Assembly (NCBI GenBank): GCA_017301995.1
Contig: JAFLEH010000020.1
Span: 1 to 64,000, forward strand
From: Verrucomicrobiota bacterium
GTDB lineage: Bacteria > Verrucomicrobiota > Verrucomicrobiia > Verrucomicrobiales > Akkermansiaceae
Direction of reading: 5' to 3'
DNA: 64,000 nucleotides
Shown: in pieces, positions 33,201-41,141 of the stretch
How positions within the stretch are numbered: the stretch's first letter is position 1
Layout of the letters: every line of letters starts with the position of its first letter
The notes under the pieces: model-generated
What the model saw: only the letters and a program-made list of their open reading frames with translations
Databases searched by the model: none
Told to the model about the DNA's origin: nothing
Made by a program: the position numbers and the translations under genes

Positions 33201-34412
33201 TACAGCGTCGCCGGCCACTTCGGCCAGCTCACCCACAACTGCCCTAGCAGCATCATCAACGGTGGCACTCTGGACTTGGTTTCCGCCACCGACACTTCCG
33301 GGCGGGGATGGACGATCGGCGCGGCTGGAGGCATCATCCGCACCGCGGCGGGGTCCGTTCACACCTGGTCGCCCAGCAACGAAACGTGGACCCAGATCGA
33401 CCTCAACAATGGCGGCGCGGCTCTAACCTTCGACGTCGGCGGTGATTTCGTCCTGCGGTCCACGATCATGGACTACACCGGCACGCCGGGAGGAGCGGGC
33501 GGGGTTTCCACTTCCAATGGCAGCGTCACCAAGACCGGGCCGGGCACACTCACCTTCGGCACCCAGACGCTGGTCGCGGCGGCCGGATCCCACAAATACA
33601 CCGGCACCACCGCCGTCCAACAGGGCACGCTCGTGCTGGATGCCTCGCTGGGAACCTCGCCCGTCGTGGTCGCGGCGGGCGCCACGCTTTCCATCGGAAC
33701 CGCGCTTGCCACCGTTGGCGCCGGACCGCTCACGCTTGCGGCCACCTCCACGCTGAAGATCGAGGGCAACTCGACCCTCCAGAACTCCGATCTGCTCAAC
33801 ATCGCCGGCGCGGTGGATCTGAACGGAGCGACGCTGAACTTCACCGATCTGGGCAACTCCACTCTAACCGCAGGCACCAAGTTCCCCATCCTAACCTACA
33901 CCGGCGCGCTGAGCGGTGAGTTCGCGGGCCTTCCGGAAGGCGGAACCTTCACCGCCGGTTCCAACACTTTCAAGATCCGCTACGCCGACGAGTCGAAGAT
34001 CACCCTTGAAGCCGTTTCAACGGGCGGTTATGCCACTTGGTCCGCCGAAAACGCGCCCACCGGCACCGCGGCCGACGATTTCGACGGCGACGGGGTGCCT
34101 AACGGAATCGAATACGTCCTTGGCGGCACCAAGACCACCAACGACCTCGGAAAAGTGCCCGCCCCACAGGCCACGCCCGGCGGTGACTTCGTGTTCTCGT
34201 TCGTCCGCAGCCAGGCCTCGAAGACCCCGGACACCACGGTCCGCATCCAGGTGGGCACCGACCTCGCGGCTTGGCCCTCCTCCTACAACGTGGCCACCGC
34301 TCCCGAAGTCACCACCACCGACAATGGGAATGGTACTGAAACGGTTACCCTCACCCTTCCGCGGACACCAGATGCCAAAAAATTCGGTCGTCTGAGCGTG
34401 GAAATCCAGTAG
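30240..34412 (+). CDS. autotransporter-associated beta-strand repeat protein
   Basis: A 1390-residue exported protein with a signal peptide (residues 1-20). It begins with the verrucomicrobial SLTWDTDP...GTWTNGTNFWW motif, then many PATR-type repeats of the form GTGTLxLxxxNTYSGATTVNAGxL. It would fold into a long beta-helix at the cell surface. The C-terminal 130 residues are different: an EF-hand-like DFDGDGVPNGIEYVLGG, and an ending FGRLSVEIQ, related to the tail of the protein at 19391-22333. It has no PEP-CTERM and no autotransporter barrel. The next gene is a clear paralogue. Function is probably structural or adhesive. Confidence 0.85.
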   Translation: MKPKFPLIVIAASVVSAHAASLTWDTDPATAGAQGGAGTWTNGTNFWWDGAANANWNNATPDTATFAGGGGGVVTLGSAITAGGLTFDTAGYSLTASTITLNGATVTTNQSATLSSQIISNGLTKAGTGTLVFDSSKTYTGSTTINGGVLELTATGKMYNGAYNNSAVVTVNANGVWRMPNYSYAGVGQLADYRQRRVLNGGTIEVTGTSHSSGQDFTVNATGGTFRYTPAGQVLTLSGNANTNTSISGPLTFDAVGDILVSGTSAIIEGTGSIVKTGSGTLTLATANTYSGATTVNAGKLVVSNTLRNTSFLTANAGGILELGATNLLVTNHGTAVASTRVLTVDGGTVVANASMESRIGNIALRNGGTFTSDRGLASWDVLLANTSAGAATVTVSNTAGNTSPSQMNGTGGIHLQGAQNFVIDDVTGDNTADLAVTLTLADDAKSATTGSLTKSGPGTLRLSNTQTYTGITAVNEGTVLLDGSLKSGVTVADGAVLAISGTGSADAAILVKEGGLLDTTAATGDWSPMNNRTLTAGRTGAAGTDITGNLTLLPGATLQIGEGAATSATLTSASGLKLDGGKVAFDLTSNPAGANDTIVLTGPLDVVSVSDVQFNLTDLALGNGVYPLVSAAGGITGAANITPLGLPGAGARQTFTLSTTTVPNTLTLDVTGSAATLVWNNFSGTGKWNTTDVNWKNGAVNDKFFNGDLVRLEDTANGTENIDIDTTVEGVAIQAANTAATAFVLGGAGKITGSTSISLSGGGILRLANTGGSDFTGAVTVENGSTLEIADPYALPTAAAVTLDGSTLDVGTTTGVLTGPVLLTNGSTLAGTTGTLEAASVEARGGLISANLAGTGTFAVTNNSTAQLESATALSTALGVGAGSTLELLGGAAVTGNIANSGTLRGAALATQTATVAGIVSGGGALQQNGAGTLALTGAQTYSGPTTVNAGVLDLATGDAKLYSDTYRTTTLTINAGGTVRAGRINYSVAGHFGQLTHNCPSSIINGGTLDLVSATDTSGRGWTIGAAGGIIRTAAGSVHTWSPSNETWTQIDLNNGGAALTFDVGGDFVLRSTIMDYTGTPGGAGGVSTSNGSVTKTGPGTLTFGTQTLVAAAGSHKYTGTTAVQQGTLVLDASLGTSPVVVAAGATLSIGTALATVGAGPLTLAATSTLKIEGNSTLQNSDLLNIAGAVDLNGATLNFTDLGNSTLTAGTKFPILTYTGALSGEFAGLPEGGTFTAGSNTFKIRYADESKITLEAVSTGGYATWSAENAPTGTAADDFDGDGVPNGIEYVLGGTKTTNDLGKVPAPQATPGGDFVFSFVRSQASKTPDTTVRIQVGTDLAAWPSSYNVATAPEVTTTDNGNGTETVTLTLPRTPDAKKFGRLSVEIQ

Positions 34413-34472
34413 TGTGCCCTTCCACCCAACAGCCGCTTTGCGACAATCGAAGACCAAATCCCCATAGCCATC

Positions 34473-36923
34473 ATGAAACTGCTATCCTCCGGCATCATCT
34501 TTGCCGCCTGCACCCTGTCCCTACCAGCCGCCTCGCTCACTTGGGATACCGACTCGGGAACCACAGGCGCCCAGGGCGGGGCCGGAACATGGACCGACGG
34601 AGGATCCGGGTGGTGGAACGGCACCGCCAATGTGGCGTGGAACAACGCCACTCCGGACAACGCAACCTTTGGCGGCGCGGCGGGAGGCACGGTCACGCTG
34701 GGTTCCGCCATCACCGCAGGCTCCATTGGCTTTGATACCGCCGGTTATACCCTGGGAGCCGGAACGATCAACCTGGGCTCCGGCTTCACCGTAACCACCA
34801 ACGCCGCCGCGACCATAGGCTCGGTAATGGCCAGCACCACCAACGGGCTCGCCAAAAGCGGAACCGGCACCCTCACGGTGACCGGCTCCAACACCTATCG
34901 AGGCGCGACGGTCGTTAACGCCGGCACCCTCGTCATCGCCCCAGGCGCCAAGCTTTATTCGGGATACAATCAGAACTTCTCCGGCTTCCTCACGGTCAAT
35001 GCCGGCGGCACGGTGGAATTCAGCAATCCCGACTATGGCGGCAGCTTTGGCGAAACGTGGGCCTCCAGCTCCATCAGCGTCAACGGCGGCACCATGCGCT
35101 ATGTCGGTGCGGCCGCCACATGGAAGAACAATGCCATCCGTTTCGGAGCAGCGGGGGGCACCATCGACGCTTCCGGCTCGGGACTGCTCACGATTTCCGG
35201 GATGGCCAACTACAACCAGACCGCCGGCTCGACCGTGACGCTGGCCGGATCGGGCGCAGGCAGTTTCGGACATATCCTATCGGGAACCGGAGGGGTTATC
35301 AAGAGCGGCAACGGCACATGGACACTTGCCGCCGACAACACCTTCAGCGGAACCACCGTCGTCAATGGAGGCAGGTTGATTGTTAGCAGCACCCTGAGAA
35401 ACAGCGCCACCATGACGGCGAACAACGGATCCACCCTGGAAATGGGCTTCACTAACATCCTGGTGGGCGGCCACGGAACCGCAGTGGAGGCCAGCCGGGT
35501 GATCACCGCCAACGCATCCACCATCCTGTTCAACGGAAGCATGGACAGCCGCATCGGCAATATCACCCTGAACAACGGATCCACCCTGACCTCCAACAGA
35601 TCCCTTTCCGCGTGGGATGTTCTTCTCGCCAATACCACGGCGGGGGCCGCCACCGTGAGCGTCACGGGCTCCGGCAAATCAACCATGAACGGCAGTGGCG
35701 GAATCCACCTCCAGGGACCGCAGAACTTCAATGTCGCCGATACCGTGCCGGGAACCGGAGCTGATCTGGAGGTGACGACGCGCCTCGACAACGGCGGCAA
35801 TGGTGGGGGCGTCGGCGCGGTGGTGAAACAGGGCGGCGGCACCATGCTGTTCACCGGCCAGATGACCTACACCGGCGGCACCACCGTCAACGCGGGCGTC
35901 CTCGCGGTGGATGGGAACCAGGCGGCAAACCGGCTGACGAATAACCATGCGGTGACGGTGAACAACAGCGGGACCTTCGAGGTCCGCGGGGTGAACGCCC
36001 TGCCCAACGGCGGCAACTCGGTCGATTTCACGGTCAACGCCGGCGGCACCCTAAACATCGTGTCCGGAGGGAGCGCGGCGATCGGCGCGGGCGGCACCAG
36101 CCACGCACACGTCCGCAATCTGACGCTCAACGGCGGTTCCGTGGCGATGGCCTATTCCGGAGCGGGCGACGCATATAACGGCGAATCTTTCCAGCTCAAT
36201 GGAACCGTCACCGTCGGCGGCAGCGTGGCATCCACGATTTCCAGTTCCACCACCACCGGTCTATCCGGGCTGGCGCTGGCCGGCAACCGGACCTTCGACG
36301 TCGGAAACGTCACGGGAACGTCCGCTTCGGATTTGATCGTCAACGCGGAACTGGAGAACACCGATTTCACGCCTGCTGACGACGGTTTCACCAAGACCGG
36401 CGCGGGAACGATGGAACTCGCCGCAGGCGTGACGCACTCCTACACCGGCGCCACCGCGGTTTCCGCCGGGACTCTGCTGGTCAACGGCACGCTGGGGGAC
36501 ACCGCCGTCACCGTGGGTGCCAGCGGCACGCTCGGCGGCACCGGCACGTTGGGCGGATCGCTTGCCTTCGACGCGGGCGCCAAGCTGGATCTAACCGGGG
36601 CGACGCTTGGGCTCAACAGCACCGATATTCTATCCGTGGCCGCCGGGAAGGCAATCACCCTAACCGACTTCGCGTTTTCCAACATCATCGGTTGGACCGC
36701 GGCGAGCGCGGATCAGGGCACCTACGAGCTGATCAAGGGCGGTGGCATCGTCACCTTCAACGGGTCCACTCCCACGGTTTCCAACATGTTTGACTTCGGC
36801 AACGGCAAACTCGGCTATTTCGAACAAGGAAGCCTCCGGGCGGTCATCGTTCCCGAGTCCTCGATTGCTCTGCTAGGCGGCTTGGGGGCACTCGGCCTGC
36901 TGCGCCGCCGCCGTCAGTCATGA
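34473..36923 (+). CDS. beta-strand repeat protein with PEP-CTERM sorting signal
   Basis: An 816-residue exported paralogue of the preceding gene product. The first 100 residues align well (SLTWDTDSGTTGAQGGAGTWT, WWNGTANVAWNNATPDNATF), followed by PATR-type beta-helix repeats. The C-terminus is different: VPESSIALLGGLGALGLLRRRRQS is a PEP-CTERM signal with a Pro-Glu motif, one hydrophobic helix and a basic end. The exosortase/EpsH system processes such tails and links proteins to the envelope or exopolysaccharide. No exosortase is in this window. It starts 60 bases after its paralogue, and its stop codon overlaps the PIG-L gene by four bases. Confidence 0.88.
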   Translation: MKLLSSGIIFAACTLSLPAASLTWDTDSGTTGAQGGAGTWTDGGSGWWNGTANVAWNNATPDNATFGGAAGGTVTLGSAITAGSIGFDTAGYTLGAGTINLGSGFTVTTNAAATIGSVMASTTNGLAKSGTGTLTVTGSNTYRGATVVNAGTLVIAPGAKLYSGYNQNFSGFLTVNAGGTVEFSNPDYGGSFGETWASSSISVNGGTMRYVGAAATWKNNAIRFGAAGGTIDASGSGLLTISGMANYNQTAGSTVTLAGSGAGSFGHILSGTGGVIKSGNGTWTLAADNTFSGTTVVNGGRLIVSSTLRNSATMTANNGSTLEMGFTNILVGGHGTAVEASRVITANASTILFNGSMDSRIGNITLNNGSTLTSNRSLSAWDVLLANTTAGAATVSVTGSGKSTMNGSGGIHLQGPQNFNVADTVPGTGADLEVTTRLDNGGNGGGVGAVVKQGGGTMLFTGQMTYTGGTTVNAGVLAVDGNQAANRLTNNHAVTVNNSGTFEVRGVNALPNGGNSVDFTVNAGGTLNIVSGGSAAIGAGGTSHAHVRNLTLNGGSVAMAYSGAGDAYNGESFQLNGTVTVGGSVASTISSSTTTGLSGLALAGNRTFDVGNVTGTSASDLIVNAELENTDFTPADDGFTKTGAGTMELAAGVTHSYTGATAVSAGTLLVNGTLGDTAVTVGASGTLGGTGTLGGSLAFDAGAKLDLTGATLGLNSTDILSVAAGKAITLTDFAFSNIIGWTAASADQGTYELIKGGGIVTFNGSTPTVSNMFDFGNGKLGYFEQGSLRAVIVPESSIALLGGLGALGLLRRRRQS

Positions 36924-37645
36924 GCGCCGTCGGGAAACCTGCGGTCCTCGGTGTGGATTCCGGGCCTTGGGAGAACGTGGGGCGCTGGCTCGTGCTCGCG
37001 CCGCATCCGGATGATTTCGATGTGGTGGCGGTGACGCTCCGGCGTCTGGCGGATGCCGGCGCGGGAATCGCGCTCGAGGTGCTATCCGGCGGCGCGAGTG
37101 GCGTGGAGGACGGGTTTGCCAACGGATGGGAGGCGAAAACGGCCGCCCGCGAAGAAGAACAGCGGGAAAGCTGCGAGCTGTTCGGTCCACCCGGTATCGA
37201 GCCGCGATTTCATCGGTTGAAGGAGGATGCAGAGGGCCACATCGCGGATGGGGAGGAAAACCGGATGCGCGTCCATGATATCCTCAACTCCAACATGCCT
37301 GACGGAGTGATTCTGCCGCATGGAAACGACAGCAATGCCGACCATCGGCGGACCTTCCGTTGGTTCAGAGCGTGGTGCGACTCGCGGCCATCGCCGCCGC
37401 TCGCCCTGCTGGTTCGCGACCCGAAAAACCTCGGCATGCGCGTGGACTTGGTGACGCCCTATGACGCCGCATCGGCCGTGTGGAAGGGAGCGCTGCTGCG
37501 CTGCCATCGTTCACAGCACGCCCGCAACCTCCGCAGCAGGGGCATCGGTTTCGACGAACGCATTCTCGCGCCGGATCGCGAAGCCGGCGAGGCGTTAGGC
37601 TTCGCGGCCGCCGAGTGTTTCGAGATCTACGATCCCGTGCCCTGA
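36920..37645 (+). CDS. PIG-L family deacetylase
   Basis: A 241-residue zinc-dependent deacetylase-fold protein, of the LmbE family that acts on N-acetylglucosamine-containing lipids, mycothiol precursors and similar substrates. The zinc motif PHPDD is near residue 30 and the third ligand is in HGNDSNADHR around residue 135. There is no signal peptide. The ATG overlaps the stop of the PEP-CTERM gene (ATGA), which suggests translational coupling and a possible role in modifying the glycan that carries those proteins; that link is inference. Its 3' end overlaps the convergent menE by 19 bases. Confidence 0.85.
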   Translation: MSAVGKPAVLGVDSGPWENVGRWLVLAPHPDDFDVVAVTLRRLADAGAGIALEVLSGGASGVEDGFANGWEAKTAAREEEQRESCELFGPPGIEPRFHRLKEDAEGHIADGEENRMRVHDILNSNMPDGVILPHGNDSNADHRRTFRWFRAWCDSRPSPPLALLVRDPKNLGMRVDLVTPYDAASAVWKGALLRCHRSQHARNLRSRGIGFDERILAPDREAGEALGFAAAECFEIYDPVP

Positions 37646-38769
37646 GGTGTGGCGGTGCGGGCGATCTGGTCGGTTAGATCCCTCCGAAGCAGCTTCCCCA
37701 GCGGACTGCGCGGCAGGTTTTCCACCCAGACCGGACGATCCAACCTACGGAACCCCGGAGCACTGGCGTGGTAGGCGTCCAACACCTCGGTGGCGAGCCC
37801 CCGGCTAACCGATTCGTCAAAAACCGGCACCAGCCGATGCCCGGCGCGGGCGTCCGGAATGGCGACCACGGCGCAGGATCCCGCCAGGAGCTGCCCCGCC
37901 CCGCGCTCCAGCAACTCCTCGCCAACCCGCTCCGGATCCACCAGTTCGCCGAGCACCTTGACCACCGCGTCCACACGGCCTAACGGTGTTAGACCGTCCG
38001 CGGAAACAAGGACCCGGTCGTTGGTGGCGTGCCATTCCTCCGTACGGGCATGATAGCGCCAGGCCCCGCCGCCTTCCTCCAACATTCCAGCGAAAAGCGC
38101 CGACCCGGCGATCTCAAGCCGCCCCTCGTCCGTGGTCCGCACGCGCCAGTGAGGCAGCACGGGAATCGGGTCCGGCTGATAGAGTGATCCGAGCGAGTCC
38201 ATCCCCTGTGTCGCGATCTGCGAGCCGGCTTCGGTCATGCCGTAGCTCGCCAACACCGGCCAGCCGAGCGAGCGGGCGGCGCGCCCCGCATTTTCGGTTA
38301 GGCGACCGCCGCCGACCACAACCGCCCGGAGATCCTGCGGCGCGGCGATTCCCGCGGATACCAAGTCATGCACCTGGGTGGGCACCAGCGAGCAGTGGGT
38401 GACTCCGTTTTCTATCAAAAACTTGCGGAAATCCTCCGGATTCCACCGGAGACCGAACGTCGCGCACCGGCACGCGGCCTCATGGGCACGCGCAAGCACG
38501 CCGAACCCACCCACATGGTGCCACGGCAGCGCCAGGCCCCATACGCTGTCCGCATTCACTTCGAGATAGGCGTTCACTGCGGCCGCGGAAACAAGCAGCG
38601 CCTCCTTTGTTAGAGCGATCCATTTCGGCCGGCCGCTACTGCCGGAGGTGGCGAAAAGCACCTTTCCCGCCAACTCCGGAAGATCGGGCAGGCCGCCGGG
38701 AAATCCGTCCGGCGCGAGCGGTCTTTCATCCAGCCACCATCCGGGGTCGTTCAGTAGTTGCGGGTCCAT
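37627..38769 (-). CDS. menE: AMP-binding ligase, o-succinylbenzoate-CoA ligase-like
   Basis: Activates o-succinylbenzoate with CoA in menaquinone synthesis, if the assignment is right. The 380-residue protein is a short member of the adenylate-forming family. It has the P-loop FATSGSSGRPK (residues about 38-48), YGMTEAG near 198, the DRV hinge region, and the C-terminal catalytic Lys in PRSPLGKLLRRDL. The short length is common for MenE in this phylum. The support for OSB as substrate is the preceding gene, menC, which overlaps it by 19 bases in the same direction. Other men genes are not in the window. Confidence 0.8.
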   Translation of the reverse strand: MDPQLLNDPGWWLDERPLAPDGFPGGLPDLPELAGKVLFATSGSSGRPKWIALTKEALLVSAAAVNAYLEVNADSVWGLALPWHHVGGFGVLARAHEAACRCATFGLRWNPEDFRKFLIENGVTHCSLVPTQVHDLVSAGIAAPQDLRAVVVGGGRLTENAGRAARSLGWPVLASYGMTEAGSQIATQGMDSLGSLYQPDPIPVLPHWRVRTTDEGRLEIAGSALFAGMLEEGGGAWRYHARTEEWHATNDRVLVSADGLTPLGRVDAVVKVLGELVDPERVGEELLERGAGQLLAGSCAVVAIPDARAGHRLVPVFDESVSRGLATEVLDAYHASAPGFRRLDRPVWVENLPRSPLGKLLRRDLTDQIARTATPQGTGS

Positions 38770-39722
38770 GGCAGCGCTTCCAACAGATCATCGAATCCCA
38801 GCCCGGTGCCGGACGGGGCCTTGAACGAGGGCGACCACGGCCCCAACATTTCCGAAAAGGCATCCGGTTCGAACAAATGGTGGGTTTGCAGGCCGCACAC
38901 GCCCGGCAATCCGGGAAATTGCAGGCCCAGCCGGCCCGCCTCCCAGGCCGCGAATGCCTGGCCGAGCGGATGGTCCATGTAGCTGGTTAGAACGACCCGC
39001 TGATGGTGCAGCAGCGCCGCTTCGGCAAGCGGCAGCGGCTCGTCCACCGCGGGCTTGATCACCATCACCTTGGCCCCGGTCGCCTGCGGGCCGGCCTCGC
39101 GGTCCACTGCCAGACACGCGCCGGTCAGACGGCGCAACTCCAACCAGTCGGCCGTGTCGTACGGGCAGGGGTCCTCCACGAAATCCAGCGCGTGACGGAC
39201 GGCCACCGGCAATCCGGTTAGAAACGAGGCCATTTGCGGAACGTCGGAGGTTTCGTTGAAATCCAGCCGCCAGCGCAGCGCCGGATATTCCCCCGCCATG
39301 GCGGTTAGAAACGCGGCATCCTTTTGGAGATCGCCGCCGCATTTGAGTTTCACCATCTGAAAACCCGCCGCCACCGCTTCGTCCAGGGCCAGCGGATCGG
39401 CGGTGGCAAGCGTGGCATGGCTTTGCGGAATCTCCATTTCCTCGAACAGCGATTCCTCGTGCGAACGCGCGGCGGCATCGTATTGCACGCAGCGCAGCGC
39501 CCGCCGCACGATCGCGCGCGCCCTCGGACCCGCCAGATCGGCCAGGCATTTCGCCAGTGGCGGATCGCCCAGCTCCGGCCACGGATGGATGCACCCGAAT
39601 CCATTCTCCAGGCGGATCAGCGCGCCTTCGAACTCCCGCCTGCCGGAAACCGCGTTGAGAAATCCCCGCGCCCGCAACCGATAGAACGAAACGAACGGTT
39701 TGTCATCCGGAATGAAAATCAT
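38751..39722 (-). CDS. menC: o-succinylbenzoate synthase
   Basis: Dehydrates SHCHC to o-succinylbenzoate in menaquinone synthesis. The 323-residue enolase-superfamily barrel has the general-base Lys in MVKLKCGG (about residues 138-145), the metal ligands in RLDFNET, FVEDPCPYD and AVDREAG, and the second Lys in VIKPAVDE. That ordered set (KxK, D, E, D, K) identifies the muconate-lactonizing-type enolase subgroup that includes MenC; the MenE neighbour makes OSB synthase the best reading. Its start overlaps the HAD gene by four bases and its end overlaps menE, so all three are one operon. Confidence 0.82.
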   Translation of the reverse strand: MIFIPDDKPFVSFYRLRARGFLNAVSGRREFEGALIRLENGFGCIHPWPELGDPPLAKCLADLAGPRARAIVRRALRCVQYDAAARSHEESLFEEMEIPQSHATLATADPLALDEAVAAGFQMVKLKCGGDLQKDAAFLTAMAGEYPALRWRLDFNETSDVPQMASFLTGLPVAVRHALDFVEDPCPYDTADWLELRRLTGACLAVDREAGPQATGAKVMVIKPAVDEPLPLAEAALLHHQRVVLTSYMDHPLGQAFAAWEAGRLGLQFPGLPGVCGLQTHHLFEPDAFSEMLGPWSPSFKAPSGTGLGFDDLLEALPWTRNY

Positions 39723-40528
39723 GGCACTGGGGCAGGGTGGAAAAAGTGCTCCAGCGCCTCGATGACACCCGCGCCATGGCTGGCCTGGGCCACATAGCCG
39801 CCGTGTTGCGCCACATGCTGGCGGACCTCCTCCACCGCGTTGTTAGGACAGGCGATCATCCGCGCGTGGGCGGGAACCAGCATTTCGAGATCGTTGTGGC
39901 TGTCGCCGATCGCGAAGCACCGCGGCGCGCCGAGGTTGTAGTGCCGCGCCACTTCGGATAGACAGGAGCCCTTCTGGAAATCCCGGTGGCCGAAGCGCAG
40001 ATAGATCGAATTCCGCTGCCAGCCGAGCCTGGGCTCCTCGGCCACGATCGGCAGCATTTTCGCCGCGATCCAATCCATTTCCTCCTCGGTCCGCGAGATC
40101 GCGCCGGCCGGTTCGCCCTCCATCGCGATCCACTGCGCGCCGGTGTATTCCTCGATCAGGCGCCGCACCGCCTCGAGCACCGGCCGGGCCTCTCTGAACA
40201 GCGCGTGGAGCTGTTTCTCACAGGTGTGGTTCCATTCCGCGTGCGCCTGCCAACCGCCCGCGGGACCGGGGAAATAAATCTCCCTTTCCCGCGCCACCAC
40301 CCAGTCCGGGGCAAACGGAAACCCGCTCTCCTGGAATCCCTCGATCGCCAACGGCAGCGAACGCCCGGTGTTGATCCCCCAACTGATCGCGTGGTCCGCC
40401 CGCAGGCGCCGGATCATGTCGAAAAACCCACGCGGTACCGGCGGTGTCTCGTCCGGCACATGCAGCGTGCCGTCGAAATCAAACGACAGCACCGTGGTCA
40501 CCAGCGGCAAAGGATCGAGCGGTTTCAT
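39719..40528 (-). CDS. HAD-superfamily phosphatase, Cof/SPP-like
   Basis: A 269-residue haloacid-dehalogenase-fold hydrolase. Motif I is FDFDGTL near residue 15, motif II the T in INTGRS near 54, and motif IV GDSHNDLEML near 209, with a type IIB cap in between, as in Cof and sucrose-phosphatase-like proteins. It would remove phosphate from a sugar phosphate or other small molecule. It is the first gene of the leftward HAD-menC-menE operon, coupled by an ATGA overlap to menC. That place raises the question whether it has a role in quinone or phosphosugar metabolism; nothing in the sequence proves this. Confidence 0.82.
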   Translation of the reverse strand: MKPLDPLPLVTTVLSFDFDGTLHVPDETPPVPRGFFDMIRRLRADHAISWGINTGRSLPLAIEGFQESGFPFAPDWVVAREREIYFPGPAGGWQAHAEWNHTCEKQLHALFREARPVLEAVRRLIEEYTGAQWIAMEGEPAGAISRTEEEMDWIAAKMLPIVAEEPRLGWQRNSIYLRFGHRDFQKGSCLSEVARHYNLGAPRCFAIGDSHNDLEMLVPAHARMIACPNNAVEEVRQHVAQHGGYVAQASHGAGVIEALEHFFHPAPVP

Positions 40529-40716
40529 GCGGCGTCAAGGTAGCACGGACCATCCCGCTTGACGATGGCGATTTTCGGCGAAGTCGGTGATTCGCGCGGT
40601 CGCTGTCGTTTGAAGGGACCTAGGTAACAGCCCGTCACGGAAGGTGGGTATCCCTGAATCCCGGACAATCCAACATCGAACCCGGTTTTCAAAGACGGCG
40701 GCAGGCTTGCTGCAAA

Positions 40717-41004
40717 TCACACCGCGAGTTCATAAACCAGCGGAGTGCCGATCGCTCCGACAAGAAACGCCCCGATCCATACCCATCGGAACTGCGTCGG
40801 GCTCAGGCCGAAGGTCGGTTGTCGCACGCGGAAAACGATGATTGTTAGCAAACCGTAAATCCCGAGAATCGTCGCTGCCACCGGGACGTAATCCGCCCAA
40901 AGGTCCTGCCGTCCCCCGCCCGGATGCAGGAAAAACTCGTTTGTGAGGAGTCCGAAGACCATCCCCAGAATCACCGCCGGCATGACCAAGGCTTTACGAA
41001 ACAT
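40717..41004 (-). CDS. small three-helix membrane protein, unknown function
   Basis: A 95-residue protein with three hydrophobic segments (about residues 6-24, 38-58 and 72-92). No family recognised. It lies in the gap between the HAD operon and a divergent DUF1460 gene. The reading frame is plausible and has a clear ATG, but the protein could also be a chance ORF. The 188 bases on its left hold no gene. Confidence 0.5.
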   Translation of the reverse strand: MFRKALVMPAVILGMVFGLLTNEFFLHPGGGRQDLWADYVPVAATILGIYGLLTIIVFRVRQPTFGLSPTQFRWVWIGAFLVGAIGTPLVYELAV

Positions 41005-41141
41005 CGGTCTTGGGAAATCGGGAGGTAGTATTCATTGGCGATGAATCGAACCCTACCAATCTCCGGCTTCCAGTCCAGTCCGATTCTCCGCGCCGATTCT
41101 CCGCGCTTGCAAACCGTTCCGGCGCGGATATGGTGGCGGCG

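Noticed and set aside
40535..40720. Small leftward frame upstream of the HAD gene
   Set aside because: No start context, no hydrophobic or domain pattern, and low-complexity composition; left as spacer.
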